Assembly (NCBI GenBank): GCA_903884435.1
Contig: CAISEY010000307.1
Span: forward strand, 1-33,602
Length of the DNA stretch: 33,602 nt
Source of the DNA: an uncultured Hyphomicrobiales bacterium
Lineage (GTDB): Bacteria > Pseudomonadota > Alphaproteobacteria > Rhizobiales > Beijerinckiaceae
Reading direction: 5' to 3'
Part shown: in pieces, positions 1 to 7,353 of the stretch
Layout of the letters: each line of letters starts with the position of its first letter
Numbering within the stretch: the stretch's first letter is position 1
Made by a program: the position numbers and the translations under genes
Notes under the pieces: model-generated
Told to the model about the DNA's origin: nothing
What the model saw: only the letters and a program-made list of their open reading frames with translations
Databases searched by the model: none

Positions 1-322
1 CGGCAACGTGCTGAAACAGAGCGGGCACGATGTCGTCGCGGGAGATGTTGGCGTTGAAATAGTGGACGACGAGCATCTGTTTGTCGCGGGCGCGCGCGAG
101 CAAGCCCGCGACCGCCGGAATCGCGTCGAAACAACGGGAGCGCTTTTCCGACGTGCATGACTTTCCGTCGAAATCCATCATGACGAGCGCGGTCTTTCGC
201 GCGTCCAGCGTCGTCGCCCGCAATTTCGGGGCTTCCGGCGGCCTCGCGAGAGCCCACTCATCGATCGCGTTTCCGGCCGGCGCGACGCGCGTCGACAAGC
301 CGAGGAAAGACAACGCGAACAT
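1..322 (-). CDS. Isochorismatase-family (cysteine hydrolase) protein, partial
   Basis: The gene runs off the left edge of the window; about 107 N-terminal residues are visible. After a hydrophobic N-terminus, the segment TLDARKTALVMMDFD matches the first strand of isochorismatase-family hydrolases, where the Asp of the (V/I)xD motif is catalytic. It is followed by IPAVAGLLARARDKQMLVVH, the usual helix and strand of this fold. The catalytic Lys and Cys would lie beyond the edge. The family hydrolyses amides or vinyl ethers (nicotinamide, N-carbamoyl compounds, isochorismate); the substrate cannot be told here. The ATG at 322 has no ribosome binding site. An in-frame CTG at 346 has GGGAGGA just upstream and would add MDKRKWLA, giving a proper export signal peptide, so 346 may be the real start. 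It lies downstream of and on the same strand as the polysaccharide deacetylase. Confidence 0.75.
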   Translation of the reverse strand, partial: MFALSFLGLSTRVAPAGNAIDEWALARPPEAPKLRATTLDARKTALVMMDFDGKSCTSEKRSRCFDAIPAVAGLLARARDKQMLVVHYFNANISRDDIVPALFQHVA

Positions 323-449
323 CGCGAGCCACTTGCGTTTGTCCAGAAGATCCTCCCGTTGTTGTCGTCGCCGGACCGGTCAGCGCGCGTTGCGCGCCCG
401 GCTTCGCGCGAGGCGAGACCGGACGCGCGCGTTCACGTCGGGTCGAACC

Positions 450-1316
450 TCACGAGGCTTTCGCCAGGGGCTGCTGGCCGCGCTCGCCAAGCTTGAAGAT
501 TTCGTCGTGGCACCACGCCGCGACTTCGCTCGCGGTGGCGATCCAGGTTCCCCCGGCGGCCTTCATGTGCCCGATGATGGCTTGCAGCGTCGCAGCCCGG
601 CCTGGCCGGCCCGAAATATAGGGATGAAACTGGAACGGCACGTAGGTTCCGGCGTGTTTCCCCTCGGCGTGGAAGCAGTCGAACATGGACTTCCAGATCA
701 GGAGCGTGTCGTGCGGATTTCCCGCGTCGTTGTTCCGGTGCGCGTAGGTGCGTCCATCCCCGTAAGGCTGGCGGGGCAGTTCGATCAGGTGTTTCCCGTT
801 GCTTTCCCAGACGAACGGCAAGTCGTGCGAAAAGGAATTGCTGTTCCATTTGTAGCCGTGCTCCATCAGCAACTCGATGCTGTTGGGGCTTTGCGTGCAC
901 GAACGCCAGCCAACGGGTTGATGGCCGGTGCGCTGTTTGATCATCGCGCCGGTTTTGCGCATGACCTCGTTTTCCTGATCCCGCGTCAGGTCGCGGGCGA
1001 CCTCGTGATGATAGCCGTGTCCGGCGATTTCATGCCCGCGATCGACGATCGCCTTCACGGCGTCGGGGTAGCGTTCGGCGATGCCGCCACAGGTGTTGAA
1101 GGTGGCCTTGACGTTTTCCTCGTCGAGAATTCGAAGAATTCTCCAGATGCCGGTGTGCGGACCATATTCGCACTGGGTGTATTCCTCGTGGTCGAGAGTT
1201 CCGTCCTCGCCCGGACGGACATCCTCGCCGCCCTGGAAGTCGAATGTCAGCGTCACCGCCGTCCGGTGGTTTTCCGGCCAGTAAAAAGATTTCTGAAAAT
1301 GGCGCTCCCTGAGCAT
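450..1316 (-). CDS. Polysaccharide deacetylase family protein (CE4/NodB-like)
   Basis: 288 residues with no signal peptide, so probably cytoplasmic. LTFDFQGGED (Asp26 region) is the first metal-binding motif of the NodB/CE4 fold and GHEIAGHGYHHE supplies the H-x3-H pair (His100, His104). The fold removes N- or O-acyl groups from polysaccharides, or, in the cytoplasmic PuuE-like branch, opens amide rings; the absence of a signal peptide and the metabolic setting favour a small-molecule amidohydrolase, but that is inference. The start at 1316 was preferred over an ATG 51 bases upstream because AAGGAGG sits seven bases before it. It is transcribed divergently from the LysR gene, an arrangement in which the regulator often controls its neighbour, and is followed after about 100 bases by the isochorismatase-like gene. 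Confidence 0.85.
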   Translation of the reverse strand: MLRERHFQKSFYWPENHRTAVTLTFDFQGGEDVRPGEDGTLDHEEYTQCEYGPHTGIWRILRILDEENVKATFNTCGGIAERYPDAVKAIVDRGHEIAGHGYHHEVARDLTRDQENEVMRKTGAMIKQRTGHQPVGWRSCTQSPNSIELLMEHGYKWNSNSFSHDLPFVWESNGKHLIELPRQPYGDGRTYAHRNNDAGNPHDTLLIWKSMFDCFHAEGKHAGTYVPFQFHPYISGRPGRAATLQAIIGHMKAAGGTWIATASEVAAWCHDEIFKLGERGQQPLAKAS

Positions 1317-1633
1317 GCGATCCTCCTTCGGTTGGCTGGTCGACGATCCGGTTTTGTTACGCGTCACGGGTCAAAACCGGTAGCCGGTTTTTGGGAACAA
1401 CTGTTTTTCCGGACGATCAAACCGGAGATGGACTCTCGGCGCGTCCTCCGCGCGCTTCGCGCGTCCCGCATGGCGGCCGGAATGAATTTGGGCTAAGGGA
1501 TGGCCCGTGAACGACGCGGAGACGGCGACCGGCGGTTCCGTGTTTCGAGATCGGGGAAACCCGTTCTCACGGCAGCTCGCGCGCCCGCGAGGCCGGTCGC
1601 GCGGAAATCCGGAGCGGCGGGAAGCCATCGAGT
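1317..1633. promoter_or_regulatory. Divergent intergenic region with repeated CCGGTTTT half-sites
   Basis: This 317-base gap separates the deacetylase and LysR genes, so promoters for both should lie here. It holds CCGGTTTTG (1348-1356), CAAAACCGG (1372-1380), CCGGTTTT (1384-1391) and CAAACCGG (1418-1425). The second and third form a 19-base palindrome, AAAACCGG-TAG-CCGGTTTT (1373-1391). Two of the sites are also preceded by GACGATC. Such clustered inverted half-sites are what a dimeric or tetrameric LysR regulator binds. A GC-rich hairpin near 1450-1470 and otherwise featureless sequence fill the rest; no clear -35/-10 pair was identified. Confidence 0.5.
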
Positions 1634-2536
1634 ATGTCCACGCTTGGCAAGCTCAGGGATCTGAACAAGTTGCACGCGTTCGTGCGGGTGGCGGAGCGCC
1701 GCAGCTTCACCCGGGCGGCGGAGGAGTTGCACACGACCCCCTCCATGGTGAGCAAGCACATGCGCGATCTCGAGGCGGACCTCGGGTTTTCGGTGTTGAG
1801 CAGGTCCACGCACGGCGTGGCGCTGACCGACGCGGGGGAGGGGCTGTTTCGCAACTGCTGCCAGCTCTTCGCAAATCTCGACGAATACGTGGTGGAGGCG
1901 CGCAATCAGCAGTCCGGTCCCTTTGGTTCGCTTCGCGTCCAGGCGCCTGGCGACGTCGCCCGATGGATTCTCTCGCCCCTCGTCGCCTCCTTCGTCCGGT
2001 TGCATCCGCAAGTTCGCGTCGAGCTTTCGGCGGAAGCGGCGACCCTGCAATCGCTCGAGAATGGCTTCGACGTGATCGTCGCCAGCAAGAAGCCTCCGAC
2101 GCCCGGCGTCGTCGAGCGGGAAATCGGACGGATCGTCCACGTCGTCTGCGCCACGCCGGACTATCTGGAAACCTCGGGGAGGCCGCGAACGCCCCAGGAT
2201 TTGCGAAACCACAATTGTCTCGTCAACACGATGTCCGCCGTCAGGGAGTGGCCGTTCCAGACGGGCGGACAACAGGTGTCCGTCGAAGTGAAAGGCACGG
2301 TCTCCTCGAACAGTTCCGCCGTGCTGATCGACGTCGCCCTGAACCACGCGGGGATCATTCGCGTGCCGCTCTATTCGGTGGAAGCCGAACTCGCCAATGG
2401 ATCGCTCGAAAGGCTTTTCGGGGACGAGACAAGCTCCCCCGAGCGATTGCTGGCGTATTTTCCGAAAACAAAGCATTGTCCCGAGAAAATCACCGAATTC
2501 GTTGGCTTCCTGGCGCGCCGGTTCACTGGCGGGTAG
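1634..2536 (+). CDS. LysR-family transcriptional regulator
   Basis: 300 residues, normal for the family. Residues 8-66 form the winged helix-turn-helix: LNKLHAFVRVAERRSFTRAA, then TTPSMVSKHMRDLEADLG and LSRSTHGVALTDAG. The remainder (about 95-300) is the LysR effector-binding domain, starting FGSLRVQAPGDVARWILSPL and running through HPQVRVELS. These proteins bind T-N11-A-like inverted repeats and respond to a small molecule, commonly a pathway intermediate. The divergent deacetylase and the CCGGTTTT site cluster at 1348-1425 are the obvious target, with possible autoregulation. The start follows a weak GGGAAG ribosome site. The ligand cannot be predicted. Confidence 0.93.
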   Translation: MSTLGKLRDLNKLHAFVRVAERRSFTRAAEELHTTPSMVSKHMRDLEADLGFSVLSRSTHGVALTDAGEGLFRNCCQLFANLDEYVVEARNQQSGPFGSLRVQAPGDVARWILSPLVASFVRLHPQVRVELSAEAATLQSLENGFDVIVASKKPPTPGVVEREIGRIVHVVCATPDYLETSGRPRTPQDLRNHNCLVNTMSAVREWPFQTGGQQVSVEVKGTVSSNSSAVLIDVALNHAGIIRVPLYSVEAELANGSLERLFGDETSSPERLLAYFPKTKHCPEKITEFVGFLARRFTGG

Positions 2537-2662
2537 TGGCCGGAAACGGATCTTCCAGCACTCTGGCGGCCCCGCCCGGAGCCGCCGGTCGTCATGTCTC
2601 CGCTCTCCCTTTCCGCCGGCGGCGTATCGCGGGTCTGTCCCTCGCCCCGCCGGCGGCTCGCC

Positions 2663-2691
2663 TTGACAGGCAATTTTCGCCGGCGCTTAAT
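2663..2691 (+). promoter_or_regulatory. Candidate sigma-70 promoter for the cupin gene
   Basis: TTGACA (2663-2668) and CTTAAT (2686-2691) are separated by 17 bases. The -35 box is a perfect consensus and the -10 matches four of six positions. The predicted transcript starts about 20 bases before the ribosome site AGGAG (2705-2709) and the ATG at 2720. Confidence 0.6.
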
Positions 2692-2719
2692 CTTTTCAAC
2701 ATACAGGAGAGACGCGTCC

Positions 2720-3250
2720 ATGGACGACATGAAGATCATCGACCGCCAGCCGAATGTCGCCACCGACAAGGCGGTGCTGTTTTCGATGCGAAACCTTCCC
2801 CTGCTCGAGCAGGGCACGACCTACGATCCGCTCGCGACCGCGGAGAATCTCTGGGTCAACATCAAGTGTTACGCCAGCGGCGGCGAGAACGCGCTGCACG
2901 CCCATGGCGGCGAGGATCACGCGTTCATCGTCATGCAGGGCAAGGCGACCTTCACGTTCGGAGACGGGAGCACGTCCGTCGTCGGCAAGTACGAGGGCGT
3001 GATGATCCCGCGCAACGCACAGTACAAATTCGAGGCGGACGAAGCGGAGAACCTCGTGTTGCTGCGCGTCGGCGGCGGCCAGCGCTCCGTCAAGGGACTC
3101 GACAATCTCACGCGCTTCGGCACGCCGAAGGACATTCTGGCGCAGACCTCGTTCGCCGACGGGTCGGTGAAGGTTGGCACGGATCCCAAGAATGGCGAAA
3201 CGTCGAAGCCCCGCGTCTACGCGAAGGGCAAGTATTTCGCGCCGGACTGA
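2720..3250 (+). CDS. Cupin-domain protein
   Basis: 176 residues, no signal peptide, a single conserved beta-barrel. GGENALHAHGGEDHAFIVMQG matches cupin motif 1 (G-x5-H-x-H-x3-4-E-x6-G) with the two His and the Glu that bind metal. YEGVMIPRNAQYKFEA covers the region of motif 2, but the second-motif His is replaced (the G-x5-P-x-G-x2-H-x3-N pattern is not complete), so the site may have three ligands. Small cupins of this kind are dioxygenases, isomerases or ligand-binding proteins; no specific function is evident. The start at 2720 was chosen because AGGAG lies 11 bases upstream and a consensus promoter ends at 2691; upstream in-frame codons would fall before that promoter. A terminator follows. 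Confidence 0.85.
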   Translation: MDDMKIIDRQPNVATDKAVLFSMRNLPLLEQGTTYDPLATAENLWVNIKCYASGGENALHAHGGEDHAFIVMQGKATFTFGDGSTSVVGKYEGVMIPRNAQYKFEADEAENLVLLRVGGGQRSVKGLDNLTRFGTPKDILAQTSFADGSVKVGTDPKNGETSKPRVYAKGKYFAPD

Positions 3251-3272
3251 TCGCGGTCGTCGAGGCGCCTGG

Positions 3273-3318
3273 CGCGGCGGGCGGGCATGATCGCCCGGCC
3301 GGTCGCGTTTCTTTTTTT
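3273..3318 (+). terminator. Probable rho-independent terminator after the cupin gene
   Basis: A GC-rich fold formed by CGCG/CGCG (3273-3276 with 3304-3307) enclosing GGGC/GCCC (3283-3286 with 3293-3296) is followed directly by TTTCTTTTTTT (3308-3318). The T-run is unusual for this GC-rich window. The stem has internal mismatches, so termination may be partial. Confidence 0.5.
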
Positions 3319-3343
3319 AGACTGATGCATCGAGGAGCGAACC

Positions 3344-4447
3344 ATGCCGCAAATAGCCGTAGACGCCACGAAATTCGCGGGTATGTCGGCGGAACAAGCC
3401 GCCACTTTCCCCCGCCGCACCGTGGTTGGCGTCGAACTCACCGAAGCGCAGGCGGCCGCCTTGCCAAAGATGATCTCGACGGATTCCCACGTGATGGAGC
3501 CGGAGGAGCTCTGGCTTGAACTGCCGAAGCGCCTTCAGGAGCAATTGCCGAAAGTGCCGTTCCGTAATTCGCCTCCCGGCGCGACGGACCCCGATTTGCG
3601 TCTGCGCGATCTCGACACCGACGGCGTGCAGGCGGAAATCCTGTTCCCCAATTACGGGATGGCGCTGTTTGGCATCGACGACATCGAGACCCAGCAGGAA
3701 TCCTTCAAACTCTACAATGACTGGATTTCCGGGTTCTGCAAGACCGATCCGAAGCGCCTGTTCGGCGTGCCCTGCGTTTCCGCCTACGACATCAAGGCCG
3801 GCATCAAGGAGATGCAACGCGGTCACGACATGGGTCTGCGCGGGGCGATGCTCTGGCAGGTTCCCGATCCGAAACTGCCCTTCACCTCCGAACATTACGA
3901 TCCGCTCTGGGCCGCCTGCGCCGAAGCCGACCAGCCGGTGATCTGCCACATCCTGACCGGCCATTCCTACACGAAGACGGGCCAGACGGGCGGCGTGCAG
4001 GGACTCAAGGACGCGGTCAACACCAAGACGAACGATTCCGCCAACACCCTGTTCGACTTCATCTTCTCCGGCGCCTTCGATCGTCATCCCAATCTTCGGC
4101 TGTTGCTCGCGGAGAGCGAGATCGGCTGGCTGCCGTTCCTGCTCCAGCAGTGGGATTATTACTTCGACCGGTTCCGCCGCACGCAATCGCTGCCGATCAA
4201 CCGCAAGCCAAGCGAGATTTTCGAGGAGCATGTGTTCGGCACGTTCCTCGAGGATTACGTCGGCACGCGCGCGTTCCCCTACTGGGGCGTGAAGAATTGC
4301 ATGTGGTCCAACGATTATCCGCACTTCAACATGACCTTCCCGAACTCGCGGAACGTCGTCGAGCATCACCTCGAAGGGCTTTCCGACGAAAAGCGCCAGC
4401 AGTTGACGCGCGACAACGCGATCAAGCTGTTCAAGCTCGATCTCTGA
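3344..4447 (+). CDS. Amidohydrolase-2 family metal-dependent hydrolase/decarboxylase
   Basis: 367 residues of the ACMSD/2-pyrone-dicarboxylate lactonase group (PF04909, TIM barrel). Visible features: STDSHVMEP with His49 and Glu52, the variant first metal site common in this subfamily in place of HxH; VICHILTGHS supplying barrel His residues; and WSNDYPHF with the catalytic Asp324. The C-terminal RDNAIKLFKLDL is the usual end of the family. Known members hydrolyse lactones or non-oxidatively decarboxylate aromatic acids; which applies here is unknown. The N-terminal 40 residues (two Glu/Ala-rich stretches) precede the barrel. GAGGAG lies eight bases before the ATG. It is followed by SBP1 on the same strand, suggesting that binding protein delivers its substrate. 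Confidence 0.88.
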   Translation: MPQIAVDATKFAGMSAEQAATFPRRTVVGVELTEAQAAALPKMISTDSHVMEPEELWLELPKRLQEQLPKVPFRNSPPGATDPDLRLRDLDTDGVQAEILFPNYGMALFGIDDIETQQESFKLYNDWISGFCKTDPKRLFGVPCVSAYDIKAGIKEMQRGHDMGLRGAMLWQVPDPKLPFTSEHYDPLWAACAEADQPVICHILTGHSYTKTGQTGGVQGLKDAVNTKTNDSANTLFDFIFSGAFDRHPNLRLLLAESEIGWLPFLLQQWDYYFDRFRRTQSLPINRKPSEIFEEHVFGTFLEDYVGTRAFPYWGVKNCMWSNDYPHFNMTFPNSRNVVEHHLEGLSDEKRQQLTRDNAIKLFKLDL

Positions 4448-4463
4448 CGATTTGATTTTCCGG

Positions 4464-4489
4464 CGGGGCCGCGTTCACGCGTGGCCCCG
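4464..4489 (+). terminator. Hairpin between amidohydrolase and SBP1, weak terminator candidate
   Basis: CGGGGCC (4464-4470) pairs perfectly with GGCCCCG (4483-4489) around a 12-base loop that can itself pair GCG with CGC. Only TTC follows instead of a T-run, so it may be an RNA-stabilising or partial-termination structure rather than a strong terminator. Confidence 0.3.
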
Positions 4490-4627
4490 TTCGCCAAACG
4501 AAGCCGCGGGCACAAGCGGTTCCCTCCGGGAGGAGGTTCGCGCCAAAACGGCGGGTCCATTCGCACGACGCGCCTCGACGTCGATCCTGGCCGCGCGGGC
4601 GTCGGGCGCGACAAAGGGAGGGAACCC

Positions 4628-5647
4628 ATGATCAAGCAAGTCCTCGCCGCCGCGTTGTCGGGCCTGTTCTCCGCCGCGCCCGCGCTGTCACAGCAATCCG
4701 TCGCCGACTTTTACAGGGGCCGCAGCATCGACGTTTACAGCGGCCTGAGCGCGGGCGGCGTCTATGACATTTCCATGCGGCTGCTGTCGCGCCACATGGG
4801 CAAGTACATTCCCGGCAATCCCTCGCTCGTGCCGCGCAACATGGAAGGCGCGGCGGGCCTGCGCCTCGCGAACTGGCTCTATCAACTCGCGCCGAAGGAC
4901 GGGACGGCGTTTGGCACCTTCGCGCGCGGCTCCTCGTTCGACACGCTGCTTGGCGTGCCGGGCGCCCTGTTCGACGCGGCCTCGTTCAACTGGATCGGCA
5001 GCACCAACGACGAGGTTTCCATCTGCGCCGCGTGGCACACCAGCGGCGTGACGAAAATCGAACAGCTTCGTGACAGGGAACTGATCGTCGGCTCCACCGG
5101 CGGCAGCGGCGACGACGAACAGTTTCCCAAGATCGTCAACGGCGTGCTCGGCACGAAAATGCGCACCGTTTCGGGCTATCCGGGCGGCAATGAAATCAAG
5201 ATGGCCATGGAGCGCGGAGAAGTGAACGGCCGGTGCGGCTGGTCCTGGTCGAGCGTGAAGGCCACCCAGGGCCAGTGGCTGAAGGACAAGACCATCTCGA
5301 TCTTTGTCCAGCTCTCCCTGCGCAAGCATCCGGACCTGCCGGACGTGCCCATGGTCATGGACCTCGCGAAGACCGACGAGGACCGCCAGATTTTCAAGGT
5401 GATCTTCGCGCGTCAGGTCATGGCCTGGCCCTTCACCGCGCCGCCGGGCGTGCCCGCCGACCGGGTGGCCGCCCTGCGCAAGGCTTTCGACGACACCACG
5501 CGGGACAAGGATTTTCTCGCCGAGGCCGAGAAACTGAGCCTCGAGATCACGCCTGTGTCGGGCGAGCGCATCCAGAACCTGATCGGCGAAATCTACCGGA
5601 CCACGAGCCCGGAACTCGCGAAAAAGATCGCGGCGATGCTGAAATAA
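4628..5647 (+). CDS. TctC/Bug-like periplasmic substrate-binding protein (SBP1)
   Basis: 339 residues. Residues 1-21 are a Sec signal peptide (MIKQVLAAALSGLFSAAPALS). The mature part starts DFYRGRSIDVYSGLSAGGVYD and continues with IPGNPSLVPRNMEGAAG and YQLAPKDG, the first-lobe ligand loops of tripartite tricarboxylate transporter (TTT) receptors. GERGEV-like ERGEVNGRCGWSW and AWPFTAPPGVPADRVAALR mark the second lobe and the conserved C-terminal helix. Such proteins bind carboxylates between two lobes and pass them to TctA/TctB, which are not encoded here. The start at 4628 has GGGAGGGAA just upstream; a longer reading frame has no such site. It closes the run that begins with the amidohydrolase and is followed by a strong terminator. 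Confidence 0.88.
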   Translation: MIKQVLAAALSGLFSAAPALSQQSVADFYRGRSIDVYSGLSAGGVYDISMRLLSRHMGKYIPGNPSLVPRNMEGAAGLRLANWLYQLAPKDGTAFGTFARGSSFDTLLGVPGALFDAASFNWIGSTNDEVSICAAWHTSGVTKIEQLRDRELIVGSTGGSGDDEQFPKIVNGVLGTKMRTVSGYPGGNEIKMAMERGEVNGRCGWSWSSVKATQGQWLKDKTISIFVQLSLRKHPDLPDVPMVMDLAKTDEDRQIFKVIFARQVMAWPFTAPPGVPADRVAALRKAFDDTTRDKDFLAEAEKLSLEITPVSGERIQNLIGEIYRTTSPELAKKIAAMLK

Positions 5648-5664
5648 CAGCGGCCGCCGATCCT

Positions 5665-5697
5665 GGACCGCACGATTCCCGCGGTCCGGCGTTTTTT
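5665..5697 (+). terminator. Rho-independent terminator downstream of SBP1
   Basis: GGACCGC (5665-5671), a nine-base loop, GCGGTCC (5681-5687), then GGCG and TTTTTT (5692-5697). Perfect seven-base GC-rich stem with a T-run, 18 bases after the SBP1 stop codon. Confidence 0.8.
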
Positions 5698-5813
5698 GCC
5701 GGTTCGCGGACTTTATGGATTGACCAAGTTCGTGAATTTGCTCATTCTTGACCATGATTTCGGGACTGTGCGCTGTTTCGTCCCGGGTGTTGCGTCAAGC
5801 GTGAAAGTTACCC

Positions 5814-6083
5814 ATGTTCAGAGTGTTTTTCGCGTGTTACCTCGCGATGACGTGCGCGGCTTCGGCCCGGGTGCCGCTGAACGCTCCGGCGGGCGAGATC
5901 GCTGACTTTCCCCTGGCGAGGTTTCCCGAGCCGAAAAAAGTCCAGACCGTCCGCGTCGCCGGGCCTTCGCCCGTGTCCGTGATTTTGCAGCCGCCGGCCG
6001 GAGTGATCTGGCCTGGCGAAGTCTGGATCGCCCGCGGCGGATTAAGCCTCGTCAAAACGAGGAAAGCGCGGACGGAAAGCTGA
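5814..6083 (+). CDS. Small hypothetical secreted protein (doubtful)
   Basis: 89 residues. The N-terminus MFRVFFACYLAMTCAASA looks like a short signal peptide, and the rest is Pro/Val-rich with no recognised domain. The ribosome site is weak (GTGAAAG about ten bases before the ATG). A loose TTGACC box lies about 90 bases upstream. It is the only frame of any length in the SBP1-SBP2 gap and does not lie antisense to a known gene, which is the main support. It may equally be chance in GC-rich DNA. Confidence 0.3.
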   Translation: MFRVFFACYLAMTCAASARVPLNAPAGEIADFPLARFPEPKKVQTVRVAGPSPVSVILQPPAGVIWPGEVWIARGGLSLVKTRKARTES

Positions 6084-6127
6084 GACGAGGGCGTCTGGCC
6101 ACGCCATGCGCCCCGCTTCGAGCGGGT

Positions 6128-7165
6128 TCAGGGCGACATGCGCACGGCGTCGGCGGCGATTTTCACGAGATCGGGGCTGGTCGAGCGCAATTTGGCCACC
6201 AGATTTTCCACCGATGCGCCGGGCATGGGCCGATTGATTTCGATATGTGATTTTTCGGCGTCGTCGAGGAATTCCCGGTCCTTCATCATCGCGTCGAAGG
6301 CGGCGCGCAGTTCGGCCAGCCTCTCCCGGGTCATGCCGGGCGGTCCGAAGATCACGCGGCTGATGTCCGCCTGGGCGAAGACCAGTTCGAGTATCTGGCG
6401 CTGTTCGGCGGTTGTCGCGATTTCCAGGACGGTCGGAACGTCCTTGAGGTCCGGGTGACGCTCGAGAGCGAGTTGCAACAGGACGGTCACCAGGCGTTTT
6501 TGCAACCACTCGGGCTTGTTCGCGACAAGCGACGAGTAATTCATTCCGCCAATGCCGCCGATCTCGCCGCGCTCGAGCGCCAGCGTCAGATCCGCGGTGC
6601 CCGCGTAGCCCGAGACGACCTTCATCTTCGTTCCCAGGACGCGATTGAGGGCCGTGGGGAGAACGACGCTGTTGTCGGTGACGCCGGCGCCGCCGACGAT
6701 CAACTCCGTCGTGAGCAGATCCTCCGCCTTTTTCACGGAGGATGTTCGCCAGGCCACCGCGACTCCCACGTCGGCGTTCATGCTGCCGATCCAGGAGAGC
6801 TTGCTGGCGTCGTAGCGGGCTCCGGCGGCGCGGAACAGGTCGCTGATCGCCAGAGTGCCCGGCCCGAGAGCGATGACGGTTCCGTCGGCGCGTTGCTGGG
6901 AGGCCATGGCGTTCGCCATGACGAGTCCGGCGGCGCCTGGCATGTTCTGCGCGACCACTCCGGGGCGCCCCTCGAGAAATCGGGAGAGATGCCGCGCGTA
7001 GAGCCGCGCGTAAGTGTCGTAGCCGCCGCCCGCCGGATGGCTGACGAGGAACTGGATTTCCCTGCCCTTGAAAAATTGCGCCAGCGCCGCGGCGGGAAGC
7101 AGCGCGACCGCGCACGACACGACGACAGCCGCGAGACCGGCGCGCGATTTCCGGGTTTTCCGCAT
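6128..7165 (-). CDS. TctC/Bug-like periplasmic substrate-binding protein (SBP2)
   Basis: 345 residues with a signal peptide (MRKTRKSRAGLAAVVVSCAV... ending ALA at about residue 29). The mature protein begins QFFKGREIQFLVSHPAGGGYD, followed by FLEGRPGVVAQNMPGAAG, MASQQRADGT and, in lobe two, ERGEIGGIGGMNY and FGPPGMTRERLAELRAAFD, all typical of this clade. It differs from its paralogues in having GRPGVV in place of the usual IPG(N/K)P and QQRADGT in place of APRDGT. The start at 7165 follows GAGGGAAG; 87 upstream in-frame residues lack signal-peptide or ribosome-site support. It is divergent from SBP3 across 188 bases and stands alone on its strand. Confidence 0.87.
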   Translation of the reverse strand: MRKTRKSRAGLAAVVVSCAVALLPAAALAQFFKGREIQFLVSHPAGGGYDTYARLYARHLSRFLEGRPGVVAQNMPGAAGLVMANAMASQQRADGTVIALGPGTLAISDLFRAAGARYDASKLSWIGSMNADVGVAVAWRTSSVKKAEDLLTTELIVGGAGVTDNSVVLPTALNRVLGTKMKVVSGYAGTADLTLALERGEIGGIGGMNYSSLVANKPEWLQKRLVTVLLQLALERHPDLKDVPTVLEIATTAEQRQILELVFAQADISRVIFGPPGMTRERLAELRAAFDAMMKDREFLDDAEKSHIEINRPMPGASVENLVAKLRSTSPDLVKIAADAVRMSP

Positions 7166-7263
7166 TGTCTTCCCTCGATGGATCCGATTTTGCCTGTTAC
7201 CGTCGCCGGCGTCCGTCCGTGCATGGATAACACGCTGCCCGGCCAGAGTCTCCATAAAAGTTG

Positions 7264-7274
7264 ACTGATTCAGT
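7264..7274. promoter_or_regulatory. Short palindrome in the SBP2/SBP3 divergent promoter region
   Basis: ACTGA-T-TCAGT is a perfect 11-base palindrome within the 188-base gap between two divergent binding-protein genes (7166-7353), so it could be an operator for either. No convincing -35/-10 pair was found for either gene. A palindrome this short is weak evidence alone. Confidence 0.25.
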
Positions 7275-7353
7275 AGGATATGAGAGGCATCGCGCGAGCG
7301 CGTTTTCCGGCGGCGCCGGCGAACCGGGTCCGAGTGAATTGAGGATAGTCGAT

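Larger units (their letters stand above)
5648..6127. other. Convergent intergenic region
   Basis: A 480-base stretch between SBP1 (plus) and the end of SBP2 (minus). It holds the terminator of SBP1 (5665-5697), a lower-GC segment around 5700-5800 with a loose promoter-like TTGACC (5720-5725), and one small reading frame at 5814-6083. Nothing else recognisable. Confidence 0.6.

Noticed and set aside
81-1496. A 471-codon plus-strand frame
   Set aside because: It runs antisense to the isochorismatase-like and polysaccharide deacetylase genes, whose products have recognised motifs; its own translation has none.
1507-3519. A 670-codon plus-strand frame
   Set aside because: It is an off-frame reading of LysR and the cupin, Arg/Ala-rich, and crosses a promoter and terminator.
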